From contig NZ_JAFIQX010000008.1 of assembly GCF_017356035.1 (NCBI RefSeq), forward strand, positions 124,001 to 188,000: a DNA stretch of 64,000 nt, written 5' to 3'. A model generated the notes under the pieces. The model made no database searches and was not told where the DNA came from. It worked only from the letters and a program-made list of their open reading frames with translations. The stretch's first letter is position 1, and the number at the start of each line of letters is the position of its first letter. Source of the DNA: Longitalea luteola (GTDB taxonomy: Bacteria; Bacteroidota; Bacteroidia; Chitinophagales; Chitinophagaceae). This document shows positions 1-8,152 of the stretch, in pieces. Made by a program: the position numbers and the translations under genes.

Positions 1-606
1 CACCAGGATCAATGATACCGCGATCAGTAGCAACATCTGGAATACACTGGTGTATGCGATGGTCTTCAACCCACCGGCCAATACAAACAGTGTTGATACC
101 ACTACCATGATCATCACAGAGAGCAACATATCCATTCCCAACAATTGTTTGATCAGCACACCGCCGGCAAACAGGCCAAGCGATAACCAGGAAATGAGAA
201 TCGTGATCAGGGTATACCAGGCCAGGATGTTGCGGGTATTTTCGCCAAACCTTTTTCCCAGGAACTCAGGCAGTGTAGATACATTGGCGCCCAGGTAACG
301 GGGCCCGAATACTACTGCCAGCATGAGTATGAAAACAAAGGCATACCAGGCAAAATTTCCCGCCACAATACCGGTTTGATACCCGGCACTGGCAGATGCT
401 ACCAGCATGGAAGGCCCTACATTGGTGCCCCACATGGTAAAGCCGATACTCGCCCAACCCAGGGAACGATCGGCCAGGAAAAGGTTTTCATTCTTGTTCT
501 TCTTTTGTCCGAAGCTTACCCAATACCCGATAGCGATCAGGATAAAGAGGTAAATGCCTACAATTATAAAATCGACAGGTTGTAAAAGGTCATAGATGGC
601 GTTCAT
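1..606 (-). CDS. sodium/solute symporter (SSS family), N-terminal part
   Basis: The gene runs off the left edge; 202 codons are visible from the ATG at 604-606. The product starts MNAIYDLLQPVDFIIVG and shows several long hydrophobic segments, with the SSS-typical early stretch ENLFLADRSLGWASIGF, a conserved WGTN segment near residue 58 and LPEFLGKRFG. SSS proteins couple inward sodium flow to uptake of sugars, sugar acids or sialic acids across the inner membrane. It lies 168 nt after the stop of the oxidoreductase upstream of it on the minus strand and is probably the last visible gene of PUL1. Its substrate cannot be read from the sequence; a monosaccharide or uronic acid released by the PUL is likely. 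The family call is firm, the cargo is not. Confidence 0.88.
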   Translation of the reverse strand, partial: MNAIYDLLQPVDFIIVGIYLFILIAIGYWVSFGQKKNKNENLFLADRSLGWASIGFTMWGTNVGPSMLVASASAGYQTGIVAGNFAWYAFVFILMLAVVFGPRYLGANVSTLPEFLGKRFGENTRNILAWYTLITILISWLSLGLFAGGVLIKQLLGMDMLLSVMIMVVVSTLFVLAGGLKTIAYTSVFQMLLLIAVSLILV

Positions 607-621
607 CGCGGTTTTATTAAT

Positions 622-650
622 CGTGAAACGTTAAACGTGAAACGGCAAAC
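622..650. repeat. heptad tandem repeat, CGTGAAA/CGGCAAA family
   Basis: Four consecutive 7-nt units (CGTGAAA, CGTTAAA, CGTGAAA, CGGCAAA) lie just upstream of the symporter start. The same word family recurs at 4822-4860, 6313-6443 and 43048-43082. Confidence 0.8.
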
Positions 651-663
651 ATATAAAGAAGCA

Positions 664-768
664 GCTACAGGTTACAAGTTGCGGGTTACAGGGGAAAACA
701 ACCTTGGGAAGTAGCGTGTTTGGCTTAAGTTAACCAACCCCTGCAACCTGTAACATGAAACCTGCAAC
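664..768. repeat. four-plus-four heptad hairpin, GTTACAG subtype
   Basis: The left arm at 664-694 is four 7-nt units of the type GTTACAG followed by GGG. The right arm at 738-768 is its inverted counterpart (CCC, then CTGCAAC-type units). The arms agree at about 24 of 31 positions and enclose a spacer of about 43 nt. The element ends 6 nt from the stop codon of the oxidoreductase at 775, so it would be in that gene's mRNA 3' end. The layout matches 12492-12589 and 50041-50134. Confidence 0.8.
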
Positions 769-774
769 GCTCGA

Positions 775-1839
775 CTATAAACCAAAACTTTGCAAGATGT
801 CACTAACCTTCACTGGCATTCCTGTCTTTAAAGATCTGTCCATCGCCTGCAATAAGGCAATGGTTCCAATACCTTCTTTCAGGTCCGGGTATGCGACCGT
901 GTTATTGGTGATACTATCAGCAAAATATTCCAGGTAATTCTGGTATTCACCGGCATGATGACTTTGTCCTTCAAAACGGAAATAGTATTTAATGGTCTTG
1001 TCGCCCCAGTGCACTACTTTCTCTTCACCGGTCTTATCAGTGATGGCATAACGCAGTTCATGATAATCGGCCTGGGAGGCGCCTTCGGTACCCCGTAAGA
1101 TCACGCTCATGCCGCTGTCCCTTTGTGCGGGCTGAATGGGGCCGGTATAAGCGCCACTTACCCGCGCTATGCGGCCATCTGCGGCCCTGAAGATAAAGTG
1201 CATGGTATCTTCGTTTTTCAATCCGGCGGTCTTTCCGTTGCTGCTGATCATTCCATAACCCATTACTTCTTCAATCTCCGGCAGGTACCAACGTATGAAA
1301 TCCACCGGGTGGCTCAACCCTCCATAGAGCCATTTGAACGAACTTTCCAAAGCCCAGGGCTTCTCCAGGAACCAGCGATGATCGGCATGGTAATGGCTTT
1401 CCACGGTGATCAGATCACCAATGAGACCGGCTTCAAAATCCTTCCGCTGTCTTTTGGCCGGCTCAAAGAACCGGGAACTTTGTCCCACAAATAATTTCTT
1501 TCCGGTCTTCTCCACCAGCTCAAGCAGTTCTTTTGCTTTTGACAGATCGTCCATCAATGGCTTGGTGCATACGACGTGTTTATTAGCCAGCAATGCCTGT
1601 TTAATATGTTCTGCATGTAATTTATCAGGCGTGTAAATAGCAATGATATCGATCTCCGGATCATTCAGCATGTCTTCATACCTGGTAGTATAATTAAAGA
1701 ACTGAAACTCTTTGCTCCGGTGTTTGCACAGGTCTTCATTCATGTCGCAAATGGTCTTCAGTTTCACTTTGCTGCTGTTCAGGGCAGCTGACATGGTGCT
1801 GCGTCCTTCACCTAATCCGAGTATACCTATTGATAACAT
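775..1839 (-). CDS. Gfo/Idh/MocA family oxidoreductase
   Basis: A 354-residue protein with an N-terminal Rossmann fold (GILGLGEGRS near residue 5, a variant of the glycine-rich dinucleotide loop), the family segment IIAIYTPDKLHAEHIKQAL, and CTKPL in place of the usual E-K-P motif that holds the catalytic lysine. The second half looks like the usual alpha/beta substrate domain (GGLSHPVDFIRWYLP, with a conserved His). Members oxidise or reduce sugars, inositols and their derivatives with NAD(P). There is no signal peptide, so it should be cytoplasmic. It sits downstream of the GH141-like gene and upstream of the symporter, which fits processing of an imported PUL sugar. The substrate is unknown. 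The family call is strong. Confidence 0.88.
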   Translation of the reverse strand: MLSIGILGLGEGRSTMSAALNSSKVKLKTICDMNEDLCKHRSKEFQFFNYTTRYEDMLNDPEIDIIAIYTPDKLHAEHIKQALLANKHVVCTKPLMDDLSKAKELLELVEKTGKKLFVGQSSRFFEPAKRQRKDFEAGLIGDLITVESHYHADHRWFLEKPWALESSFKWLYGGLSHPVDFIRWYLPEIEEVMGYGMISSNGKTAGLKNEDTMHFIFRAADGRIARVSGAYTGPIQPAQRDSGMSVILRGTEGASQADYHELRYAITDKTGEEKVVHWGDKTIKYYFRFEGQSHHAGEYQNYLEYFADSITNNTVAYPDLKEGIGTIALLQAMDRSLKTGMPVKVSDILQSFGL

Positions 1840-1894
1840 AACTTACAATTAGTACTGAGTTTAATATTTTTTAATTTTTCGGTTCTTTTAATGT

Positions 1895-2023
1895 GTTACC
1901 GGTTACCGGTTACCAGTTGTGCCAGTTACCGGTTACCAGTTACCGGTTACCAGTTACCGGTTACCGGGAATACAGAACAATGCAGGCCGCGCCCCTGGTA
2001 ACCGGCGACCGGTAACTGGTGAC
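1895..2023. repeat. heptad hairpin with long left arm, GTTACCR subtype
   Basis: The left arm at 1895-1966 contains about ten units alternating GTTACCG and GTTACCA, with one irregular 9-nt unit. The right arm at 1996-2023 has four inverted units (TGGTAAC, CGGCGAC, CGGTAAC, TGGTGAC) and directly abuts the stop codon of the beta-helix gene at 2024. The spacer read on the minus strand (GGGGCGCGGCC, then a T-rich stretch ending ATTCC) resembles the plus-strand spacers at 40139-40165 and 23743-23768. This element is therefore the same repeat in the opposite orientation. Confidence 0.85.
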
Positions 2024-3901
2024 TTATTTCACATTCTTAATCCCCTTATACGCCTCTTCCAATCCGGCTCTGTTCTTAATACTATCCGCCACTTTGGGCC
2101 CGTTGTTATCCCAGGTATTACCGGGACCATTTGAATTCTTCATAAACTTGTCTTCTTCGCAATAATTATCCTTCAAGGTGATGTAGGCAGACCCTTCATC
2201 GAGGTACATGTAGAAGAAATGGTTAGGGTCATGCGCATATGGCGCTTTCAGGATCGTGTGTACGTAATTCTCGCTGATCACTGAGCCAGGCTGTGCCGAT
2301 AATGTATATAATCCTCCTACATCATACATATGTTTGGCATAGTGATGCACCAGGTTGGCATGTACCCGGTTGTTACGCATGGCGTTGATGGTTTTCGTCC
2401 AACCCCAGCCTACGCAAATACCGCTGTAAGGAAGATCGCTCAATTCGTTATGTTCTATGTTAATGCCCTGTACATACCCTGCACTGATGCCCACACAACC
2501 CCAGTCTTCATTGGCGCAATTGGTAATAAAACAATTGTTAATGGTAAGCTTGCGGCATAATTCCCGCGAGTCAGCCGGATTATACGGTAAATGCGTTTCG
2601 AAAGCGGGATCAGAAAAATAGCCGGCCTGAATGGCCGTACCGCCAATATCGCGGAACGTGCAGCCAATGATGGTATCGTATTGGGTGCCTTTTATGTAAT
2701 CCAGTCCGGTAGCGGCCATGTGCGAGAAGTTGCAGCGTTCGAAACCAGTGTTACGCACATATTGCAATTCAACACCGGCCGGTTGGCGACCGATCCAGCC
2801 CTGGTTTTCCAAACCTCTCTTATCAGGCGTACCGGGGATCTTCAATTTGTAAGCATCCAGCAGGTACATGCCTGCCTGTAAGGGCACATGTCCGGCCTGC
2901 GAAGGGCGTAACCAGGTGGTATATTTGAAATCAATGCCTTTGAAAGATACATGCGCAACGGGGTTATCGATGGTGCCTTCCACCCGCACGATGTTCTGTA
3001 AATAAGGAGCCGTTACCTGCGCAGTGCGAAGATCCTCATTGCTGCGCGGCCAGTAAATGATCTGTTGCCGTTTAACATCGAGGTACCACTCACCGGGTTC
3101 GTCGAGGAACTGGATGGCATTCGTTAGAAAGAAAGCCGAGTTACCGGTCTTTTGGGAGATCCAGGGAGCCGGCCAGGGATGTTCTGACTGAATACGGCTT
3201 TCCGGCTGGTGAAAACTAAGCAGGGCGCTGTCACCTTTTACGCTAACCGATTTTATGCGCAGGATGGCAATAGCCCACCATTGGTGAATAACCATTTCCA
3301 GTCCGGCGGCTTTATCCCAACCCGGCGTTTTTGGCGTAGGGATCCAGCATTGTTCGGTTTGATGGTTCCAGGAAAGGATGCGATTCATACTATCGGCATT
3401 GCGGTCGCGGGCGCGAATGGCTTTCTGATCGTTTATCCATAACTGGCGGAAATCGAGCAGGCGGCCAGCTTCTACCGGCGCATCGGCTACCCATACTTTT
3501 CCCTGTGCAGCAGCCGGCAATCCGGCAATTTTTCCCGCCTTGCGCCAGCCTTTAACTGACATACCACCACTGAACACCGGCCGGGCGCCAGGTGCTGCTT
3601 CAATGATGGTTGGACTTTCTGGCGTACCCGAATCTTCCGGACGAACGAACAGTGGTTCCCAGAAGGTATAAACGCCGTTTGCGACAATGATATGAATACC
3701 GTTGGCAACAGCCGGGTCCTTCAGCCGGCGCATTTCCCTTGCCTTGCGCAATGCCATGGCAACCGAGGCCATGGGTTTATCCTCTGTACCCGGATTGGCA
3801 TCTGAACCAGTAGGCGCTACATAGATATCTGCAGCCTGAACCGATATACTGAAACAGGCAAACAATGAAAATAAAACTGCGTAATTAAATAGAGTCTTCA
3901 T
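2024..3901 (-). CDS. exported right-handed parallel beta-helix protein, GH141-like
   Basis: A 625-residue protein with a clear signal peptide ending near SVQA-A at residue 23. It then has the beta-helix opening IYVAPTGSDANPGT and IIVANGVYTFWEPLFV, a jelly-roll-like middle part (LWINDQKAIRARDRN, GEWYLDVKRQQIIYWP) and a long region of short beta-helix coils (INNCFITNCANEDWGCVGIS, PYSGICVGWGW). This order resembles GH141, whose known members are an RG-II alpha-L-fucosidase and a xylanase; the family assignment is from memory of the architecture. It is expected in the periplasm or at the cell surface. It follows the exported TIM-barrel gene by 27 nt. It could instead belong to an unassigned pectin-active beta-helix family. 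The beta-helix fold is secure, the activity is not. Confidence 0.75.
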   Translation of the reverse strand: MKTLFNYAVLFSLFACFSISVQAADIYVAPTGSDANPGTEDKPMASVAMALRKAREMRRLKDPAVANGIHIIVANGVYTFWEPLFVRPEDSGTPESPTIIEAAPGARPVFSGGMSVKGWRKAGKIAGLPAAAQGKVWVADAPVEAGRLLDFRQLWINDQKAIRARDRNADSMNRILSWNHQTEQCWIPTPKTPGWDKAAGLEMVIHQWWAIAILRIKSVSVKGDSALLSFHQPESRIQSEHPWPAPWISQKTGNSAFFLTNAIQFLDEPGEWYLDVKRQQIIYWPRSNEDLRTAQVTAPYLQNIVRVEGTIDNPVAHVSFKGIDFKYTTWLRPSQAGHVPLQAGMYLLDAYKLKIPGTPDKRGLENQGWIGRQPAGVELQYVRNTGFERCNFSHMAATGLDYIKGTQYDTIIGCTFRDIGGTAIQAGYFSDPAFETHLPYNPADSRELCRKLTINNCFITNCANEDWGCVGISAGYVQGINIEHNELSDLPYSGICVGWGWTKTINAMRNNRVHANLVHHYAKHMYDVGGLYTLSAQPGSVISENYVHTILKAPYAHDPNHFFYMYLDEGSAYITLKDNYCEEDKFMKNSNGPGNTWDNNGPKVADSIKNRAGLEEAYKGIKNVK

Positions 3902-3928
3902 TTTGTTCTATTAAATAGATGGTCCCTG

Positions 3929-4810
3929 CTATTGAAAAATTGATTTCATGTAGGCGGTATTCGCGCCGAAATTCTTTTTTACGTTCCGTGGGTCATTCTG
4001 ATCGCGCGACCGCTCGATCACGAGCCAGCCCTTCCAGTCCATTTTCTCCAAGGTCTGTTTCACCTTTTTCATATCGATCTGCGGATCGTTCTGCAGCCAC
4101 ACACTGTCCTTATTCGTGCAATGGATCTGACAAATGCGATCTTTACCCAGGATCTCCAGTTCTTTATACAGGTCTCTTCCGGCTTTTAACGGGTTGGAGA
4201 AATTGAAATAGATCTGAATAGCAGGAGAACCGATATCCTGTAACAGCTTTACTTCTTCCGTGGCGCTTAATGCGGTTTCAATACCTATCACCACACCGGC
4301 TGCTTCAGCCATCTTTCCTACTTCTTTCAGGCGTGCAACTACGGCCGGACGTAATTCCGGATATTTAACCAGGTCGCCTTTTATGCCTAATGGCAGGAAA
4401 CCCACTTTTACATTCATCTGCTTCATGGTATTAATGCAATCCTGTACGGCTTTAACGGCAGTTGGCCGTTCAGCGAATGATTGCGCATAAAAACCAGTCA
4501 TTCCCAGGGATGCTATTTCCAGCTTCAGTTCTTTGGCTTTATCCATGAACTGCTTGCGCACACTATCGATAGCGAGTTTGTTATCGAAGGTCTCGCGTTG
4601 ACCCAAACCACCCATATCCAATTCCAGGCCATCGGCGCCTATCTCTTTGGTCAATTGAAAAGCACCCAGTTTCTGACGCTTCAGGATCATCAGGTCTACT
4701 ACTGCAATTTTATACGGTTTACGAGCGTTCTTTCTTTGTACAGAAGTGGTAGCACAGGCGGCCACTATACTCATTAAGAGTGCTACAGCTAATATTCTTT
4801 GTTTTTTCAT
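3929..4810 (-). CDS. exported sugar phosphate isomerase/epimerase-like TIM barrel, predicted lipoprotein
   Basis: A 293-residue protein with a lipoprotein-like leader (hydrophobic run, then IVAAC, with Cys near residue 19) followed by an AP-endonuclease-2/xylose-isomerase-like barrel: IGADGLELDMGG, LEIASLGMTGFYAQ, GVVIGIETALSA, ICQIHCTNKD and GWLVIERSRD. Glu and His residues on these strands are the usual metal ligands of the fold. Intracellular members isomerise or epimerise free or phosphorylated sugars. A lipid-anchored copy must act on non-phosphorylated substrate outside the cytoplasm, and several Bacteroidota PULs carry such proteins with unknown roles. It lies 27 nt before the GH141-like gene in the same transcript direction. 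The fold is confident, the reaction unknown. Confidence 0.8.
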   Translation of the reverse strand: MKKQRILAVALLMSIVAACATTSVQRKNARKPYKIAVVDLMILKRQKLGAFQLTKEIGADGLELDMGGLGQRETFDNKLAIDSVRKQFMDKAKELKLEIASLGMTGFYAQSFAERPTAVKAVQDCINTMKQMNVKVGFLPLGIKGDLVKYPELRPAVVARLKEVGKMAEAAGVVIGIETALSATEEVKLLQDIGSPAIQIYFNFSNPLKAGRDLYKELEILGKDRICQIHCTNKDSVWLQNDPQIDMKKVKQTLEKMDWKGWLVIERSRDQNDPRNVKKNFGANTAYMKSIFQ

Positions 4811-4821
4811 ATTGTTACTAT

Positions 4822-4860
4822 CATTAAACGTAAAACGGCAAACGTGAAACGGCAGACGCC
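4822..4860. repeat. heptad tandem repeat, CGTGAAA/CGGCAAA family
   Basis: Five units in register (CATTAAA, CGTAAAA, CGGCAAA, CGTGAAA, CGGCAGA) lie in the 101-nt gap between the STN-esterase and the TIM-barrel genes. Confidence 0.8.
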
Positions 4861-4911
4861 TAAACCCTACAGTTCACTATTTTCGGTTGCCTGACTCTAT
4901 ATCCAATCATC

Positions 4912-6291
4912 TCAAGGAAACATCGCCTTCAGCTGATCATAACTACGAACGGCATTCGCCGGCAGCTTCTCCCCATTTTCACCAAATACTTTAAGCGCAG
5001 CTTCCGGTTCAATGGTCACTTTGCTTTCATCGAACTTACCGTCCTTGTCTTTTACTTTGCCCAGATCGAGCTTAAAATGTTTACCGATAAACTCATATAA
5101 TGCAATGCGCTTGTTGATCCCGTAATCATGGCCTTCCGTTGGCAGGTGCACATTCTCTACCAGTTCCGGTTTACCATAATAGGCATACATTTTCTTTAAA
5201 TACGGAAATTCCGTTTCAGGCACGTGGGCGGTCCAGTCCTTGCCGTCTGACACCACCAATTGCGGACGTGGGGCTGCCATGGCAGCGATCTCGGCATTGT
5301 TGGTGCCGTTGCCGCATAAATGCACCGGCATACCGCTTTCACAGGGACAGCCGCCGCTATGATAGGTTGACAACATGACCACCGGCGCACTTAGCTTAAT
5401 GCGGTCATCCAGGGCCGTTATCAGCATCGTATGACTGCCCCCACCCGATCCGCCACTGATGGCTACGCGGCTGGTATCTGCTTCCTTTAATTGCAGCAGA
5501 TAATCCAGGATACGTAAAGCACCTAAGGCCTGCACCGTCATTGCCAGACTACGGCGATGATCTTCGGGTTTGAATTGCAGCAGCGATTCGCCCCAGGCAA
5601 AAATATCGTAGCTGATGGCGATACAGCCCATCCGGGCCAGGGTAGCGCAGCGATACTGGCAATCGGGCCGGTAGCGGTGTTTGTCCCAATGGCCATCAGG
5701 ACCTAATACCACAGGCAGTTTACCTTTCACTTTTACCGGACGGTATAATGACCCGGCCGTATAAACGCCGGGTAATACTTCAAATGCAATGTTCTCTACG
5801 GTGTACCCATCCATTTTCCGTACAGGCGTAGTAATGGGTTTTGAAGCAGGCGCCGCAGGAACGGGCGACAGTTTCAATGCCTCGAACATACAGGCGCGCA
5901 GTGCTGCTTTGCGCTTTTCCCAGCTGGCTGCATCATTGTATAATGACGACAGGTATTCCAGTTGCGCCTTCCCTTCTTCCACCGTTTTTAAATGATACTG
6001 AAAAGCGCTGATCTTATAACTTTTATCGCCTGTTTTGCTGAATGAAAGGTCCTGCGAGGCCAGCACATTGCTCAATGTTTTCTCCACATCGGGCCTGAAG
6101 CGCCAGCGCGCATAAGTGACCCAACGGTCGCTCACCATATTTTCGCTGTACCGGATCTTGATACCATACTGCTTCTCGATCTGCACCAACACCTGTTTCA
6201 ATGGTTCTTTATAGGCATCATCTGAGCTTTGGCTCAAACAATCTGCCCATACAAACAGCATGCAGGTGGTATAAATAAGTTTTCGTATCAT
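4912..6291 (-). CDS. exported STN domain-alpha/beta hydrolase (carbohydrate esterase-like) fusion
   Basis: A 459-residue protein with a signal peptide of about 20 residues. Residues about 30-95 read as an STN (secretin/TonB short N-terminal) domain: PLKQVLVQIEKQYGIKIRYS and later VEKTLSNVLASQDLSFS. Residues about 150-420 are an alpha/beta hydrolase of the acetyl-xylan-esterase/dienelactone-hydrolase type: Ser282 in a GGSGG nucleophile elbow, His388 in PTEGHDYG, and an acidic candidate in SDGKDW. Such enzymes remove acetyl, methyl or similar esters from plant polysaccharides, and complex pectins are heavily esterified. STN domains normally sit at the front of TonB receptors, secretins or FecR-like proteins, so the fusion is unusual. 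It lies between a symporter and the TIM-barrel gene. The hydrolase call is firm; the substrate is unknown. Confidence 0.8.
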   Translation of the reverse strand: MIRKLIYTTCMLFVWADCLSQSSDDAYKEPLKQVLVQIEKQYGIKIRYSENMVSDRWVTYARWRFRPDVEKTLSNVLASQDLSFSKTGDKSYKISAFQYHLKTVEEGKAQLEYLSSLYNDAASWEKRKAALRACMFEALKLSPVPAAPASKPITTPVRKMDGYTVENIAFEVLPGVYTAGSLYRPVKVKGKLPVVLGPDGHWDKHRYRPDCQYRCATLARMGCIAISYDIFAWGESLLQFKPEDHRRSLAMTVQALGALRILDYLLQLKEADTSRVAISGGSGGGSHTMLITALDDRIKLSAPVVMLSTYHSGGCPCESGMPVHLCGNGTNNAEIAAMAAPRPQLVVSDGKDWTAHVPETEFPYLKKMYAYYGKPELVENVHLPTEGHDYGINKRIALYEFIGKHFKLDLGKVKDKDGKFDESKVTIEPEAALKVFGENGEKLPANAVRSYDQLKAMFP

Positions 6292-6312
6292 ATTTTACTC
6301 TTCGGTTATTAT

Positions 6313-6443
6313 CATCAATCGGCAGTCGACAATCGGCAATCGGCAGTCGACAAACGGCAGACGGCAATCGACAATCGGCAATCGTGAAACGGCAATCGTG
6401 AAACGGCAAACGGCAGACGACAAAACCCATTGGCGATTGGCAA
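6313..6443. repeat. long heptad array, CGGCAAT/CGACAAT/CGTGAAA family
   Basis: Sixteen consecutive 7-nt units run from 6313 to 6424 without a phase break (CATCAAT, CGGCAGT, CGACAAT, CGGCAAT, CGTGAAA and others). A short inverted counterpart follows at 6429-6443 (ATTGGCG, ATTGGCA), so a hairpin is possible. It lies just upstream of the esterase start. Confidence 0.85.
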
Positions 6444-6484
6444 AGCCTGATCTTAAGAACTCACTACCATCCGATTACCTAGTA

Positions 6485-6576
6485 ATTATTAACTCATTAA
6501 CTCAATAACTATAAACTTTGAACTTTGAACTTTGAACTTTGAACTTTGAACTATAAACTTTGAACTATAAACTTTG
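6485..6576. repeat. heptad array, TTGAACT/ATAAACT family, overlapping the end of a gene
   Basis: From 6511 the units ATAAACT and TTGAACT repeat in strict 7-nt register to about 6576; related 7-8-nt units (ATTAACT, CAATAACT) precede them from 6485. The stop codon and last seven sense codons of the symporter at 6551 lie inside the array. Confidence 0.85.
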
Positions 6577-8125
6577 TATTTTTCCTCGCTTCCCTCCAAC
6601 CGGAATACAGCAGGTTTTTATCCAGCACCGGCTTGGGGAAGAAAAGACTTGCCACATACCCTACAATGATCACCACGAGGTGACTGTACACCCCTAACAT
6701 AAGCTTGTCGTGTTTAAAATTATATTCGCCAAAATCAAGCAACAGGTGTTTCTCTGTACCGGTCCCTATCCGGGTAGACGTCAGGAACGCATAGGCCGTA
6801 AACAGGATACAGGCCATAATACCAATCGTAATACCCTGGCGGTTGGCCCGGGCGCTGAAAATTCCCAGCAGGAAAATACCGACAATACCGCCGGAAAAGA
6901 TCGCGTATAAAGTAAATACGATACCCAACACGCCTTCACTACCTGCATTGATATATAAAGCACCTATACCGATGGCAATTAACCCGGAGATCACCACCGT
7001 CCATTTACCTGCTCTTAAATAATCGCTGTCCTGCCGGTTGCGGCGCATCTTTTTATAATAATCCTCCACTCCTACGGCAGCCAGGCTGTTGAGGTCGGCA
7101 CTCAAACTGCAGATAGCGGCCGAGATCATGGCCGACAGGATAAGGCCGGTTACACCAACCGGTAACCGGGTAGCAATGAAATAGGGAAATACCTGTTCAG
7201 CACGTATACCTTCCGGTAAACTGTGGTTTTGATAATAAGCGAACAACGCGGTGCCAATGAACATGAACAGCATCCATACAGGAACCGTCAGGAGAATACC
7301 CATCAGCGATGCCCTGATAGCGCCTTTGTCGGTTTTGGCGGTCAGGTAACGCTGTACCACCGTTTGATCGGTACCATATTTTTGAATAGCGTAAAAGGCG
7401 CCATTGATCGCCATGACCAGGAAGGTAAGCCTGGTAAGGTCCGCATCGTACGGACCAAACCCCGTGCGGCCATTGGCTTTGGCGATCTGCCATACAGCCG
7501 GAGCGCCGCCATCTGTTGAGAACAGGATCACGGTTAAGCAAATGATGCCGGTGGCAAACAGCATGAAACCCTGGAACACATCGAGCCAGATCACCGCTTC
7601 AATGCCACCCATCAGGTTCACTGCAATGATAATAAGGCCAATGATCACGATCATGATCATGGTATTGCCACCGATCATATAATCCAGCGCAGATGCCAGT
7701 AAAAACAGCACCGTTCCCATAGAGGAGAACTGCCGCAGCACAAATGCCAGCGAACTGTAATAGCGGGCAAAGGCGCCAAAGCGTTTTTCAAAATATTCGT
7801 ATGTGCTCAGTCCGATCACCTTCCGGTATAAGGGAACAATGAACCAGATGGTCCCCAGCAGTACAACCGGCACCATCAGGCCCTGCACCAATAAGATCCA
7901 GTTGCTGGTAAAGCCAGTACCGGGATAAGCCAGGAAGGTTACACTGCTGATGAGTGTCGCCAGCAGCGACATACCGATGGCCCATGCCGGCACCCGGCCC
8001 TGCGCCAGGAAGAATGACTTCAAAGAATTCTGCCTGCGCGCAAAACGGAAGCCGACATATAATGTCACCACCAGAAACCCTATGATGATGATATAATCAA
8101 TTAAATGCAACGATATTTTCTGCAT
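6551..8125 (-). CDS. sodium/solute symporter (SSS family)
   Basis: A 524-residue inner-membrane protein with about 13 hydrophobic segments. It opens with DYIIIIGFLVVTLYVGFRFA, followed by the SSS motifs FFLAQGRVPAWAIGMSLLAT, STYEYFEKRFG and GTDQTVVQRYLTAK. The family imports sugars, amino acids, and sialic or other sugar acids with sodium. It begins 27 nt after the DUF1537 kinase gene, so it most likely delivers the substrate of the sugar-acid block. The last residues, KFIVQSL, and the TAG stop come from a heptad repeat array, so the C-terminal tail is probably not conserved. Family confident; cargo inferred. Confidence 0.9.
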   Translation of the reverse strand: MQKISLHLIDYIIIIGFLVVTLYVGFRFARRQNSLKSFFLAQGRVPAWAIGMSLLATLISSVTFLAYPGTGFTSNWILLVQGLMVPVVLLGTIWFIVPLYRKVIGLSTYEYFEKRFGAFARYYSSLAFVLRQFSSMGTVLFLLASALDYMIGGNTMIMIVIIGLIIIAVNLMGGIEAVIWLDVFQGFMLFATGIICLTVILFSTDGGAPAVWQIAKANGRTGFGPYDADLTRLTFLVMAINGAFYAIQKYGTDQTVVQRYLTAKTDKGAIRASLMGILLTVPVWMLFMFIGTALFAYYQNHSLPEGIRAEQVFPYFIATRLPVGVTGLILSAMISAAICSLSADLNSLAAVGVEDYYKKMRRNRQDSDYLRAGKWTVVISGLIAIGIGALYINAGSEGVLGIVFTLYAIFSGGIVGIFLLGIFSARANRQGITIGIMACILFTAYAFLTSTRIGTGTEKHLLLDFGEYNFKHDKLMLGVYSHLVVIIVGYVASLFFPKPVLDKNLLYSGWREARKNTKFIVQSL

Positions 8126-8152
8126 ATGGCAATAAATAAAATAACAATCTGT

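Noticed and set aside
1895-2023. CRISPR-like look of regular short repeats
   Set aside because: Units are 7 nt without spacers of defined length, arms are inverted, and no cas gene is present; this is a tandem-repeat hairpin.
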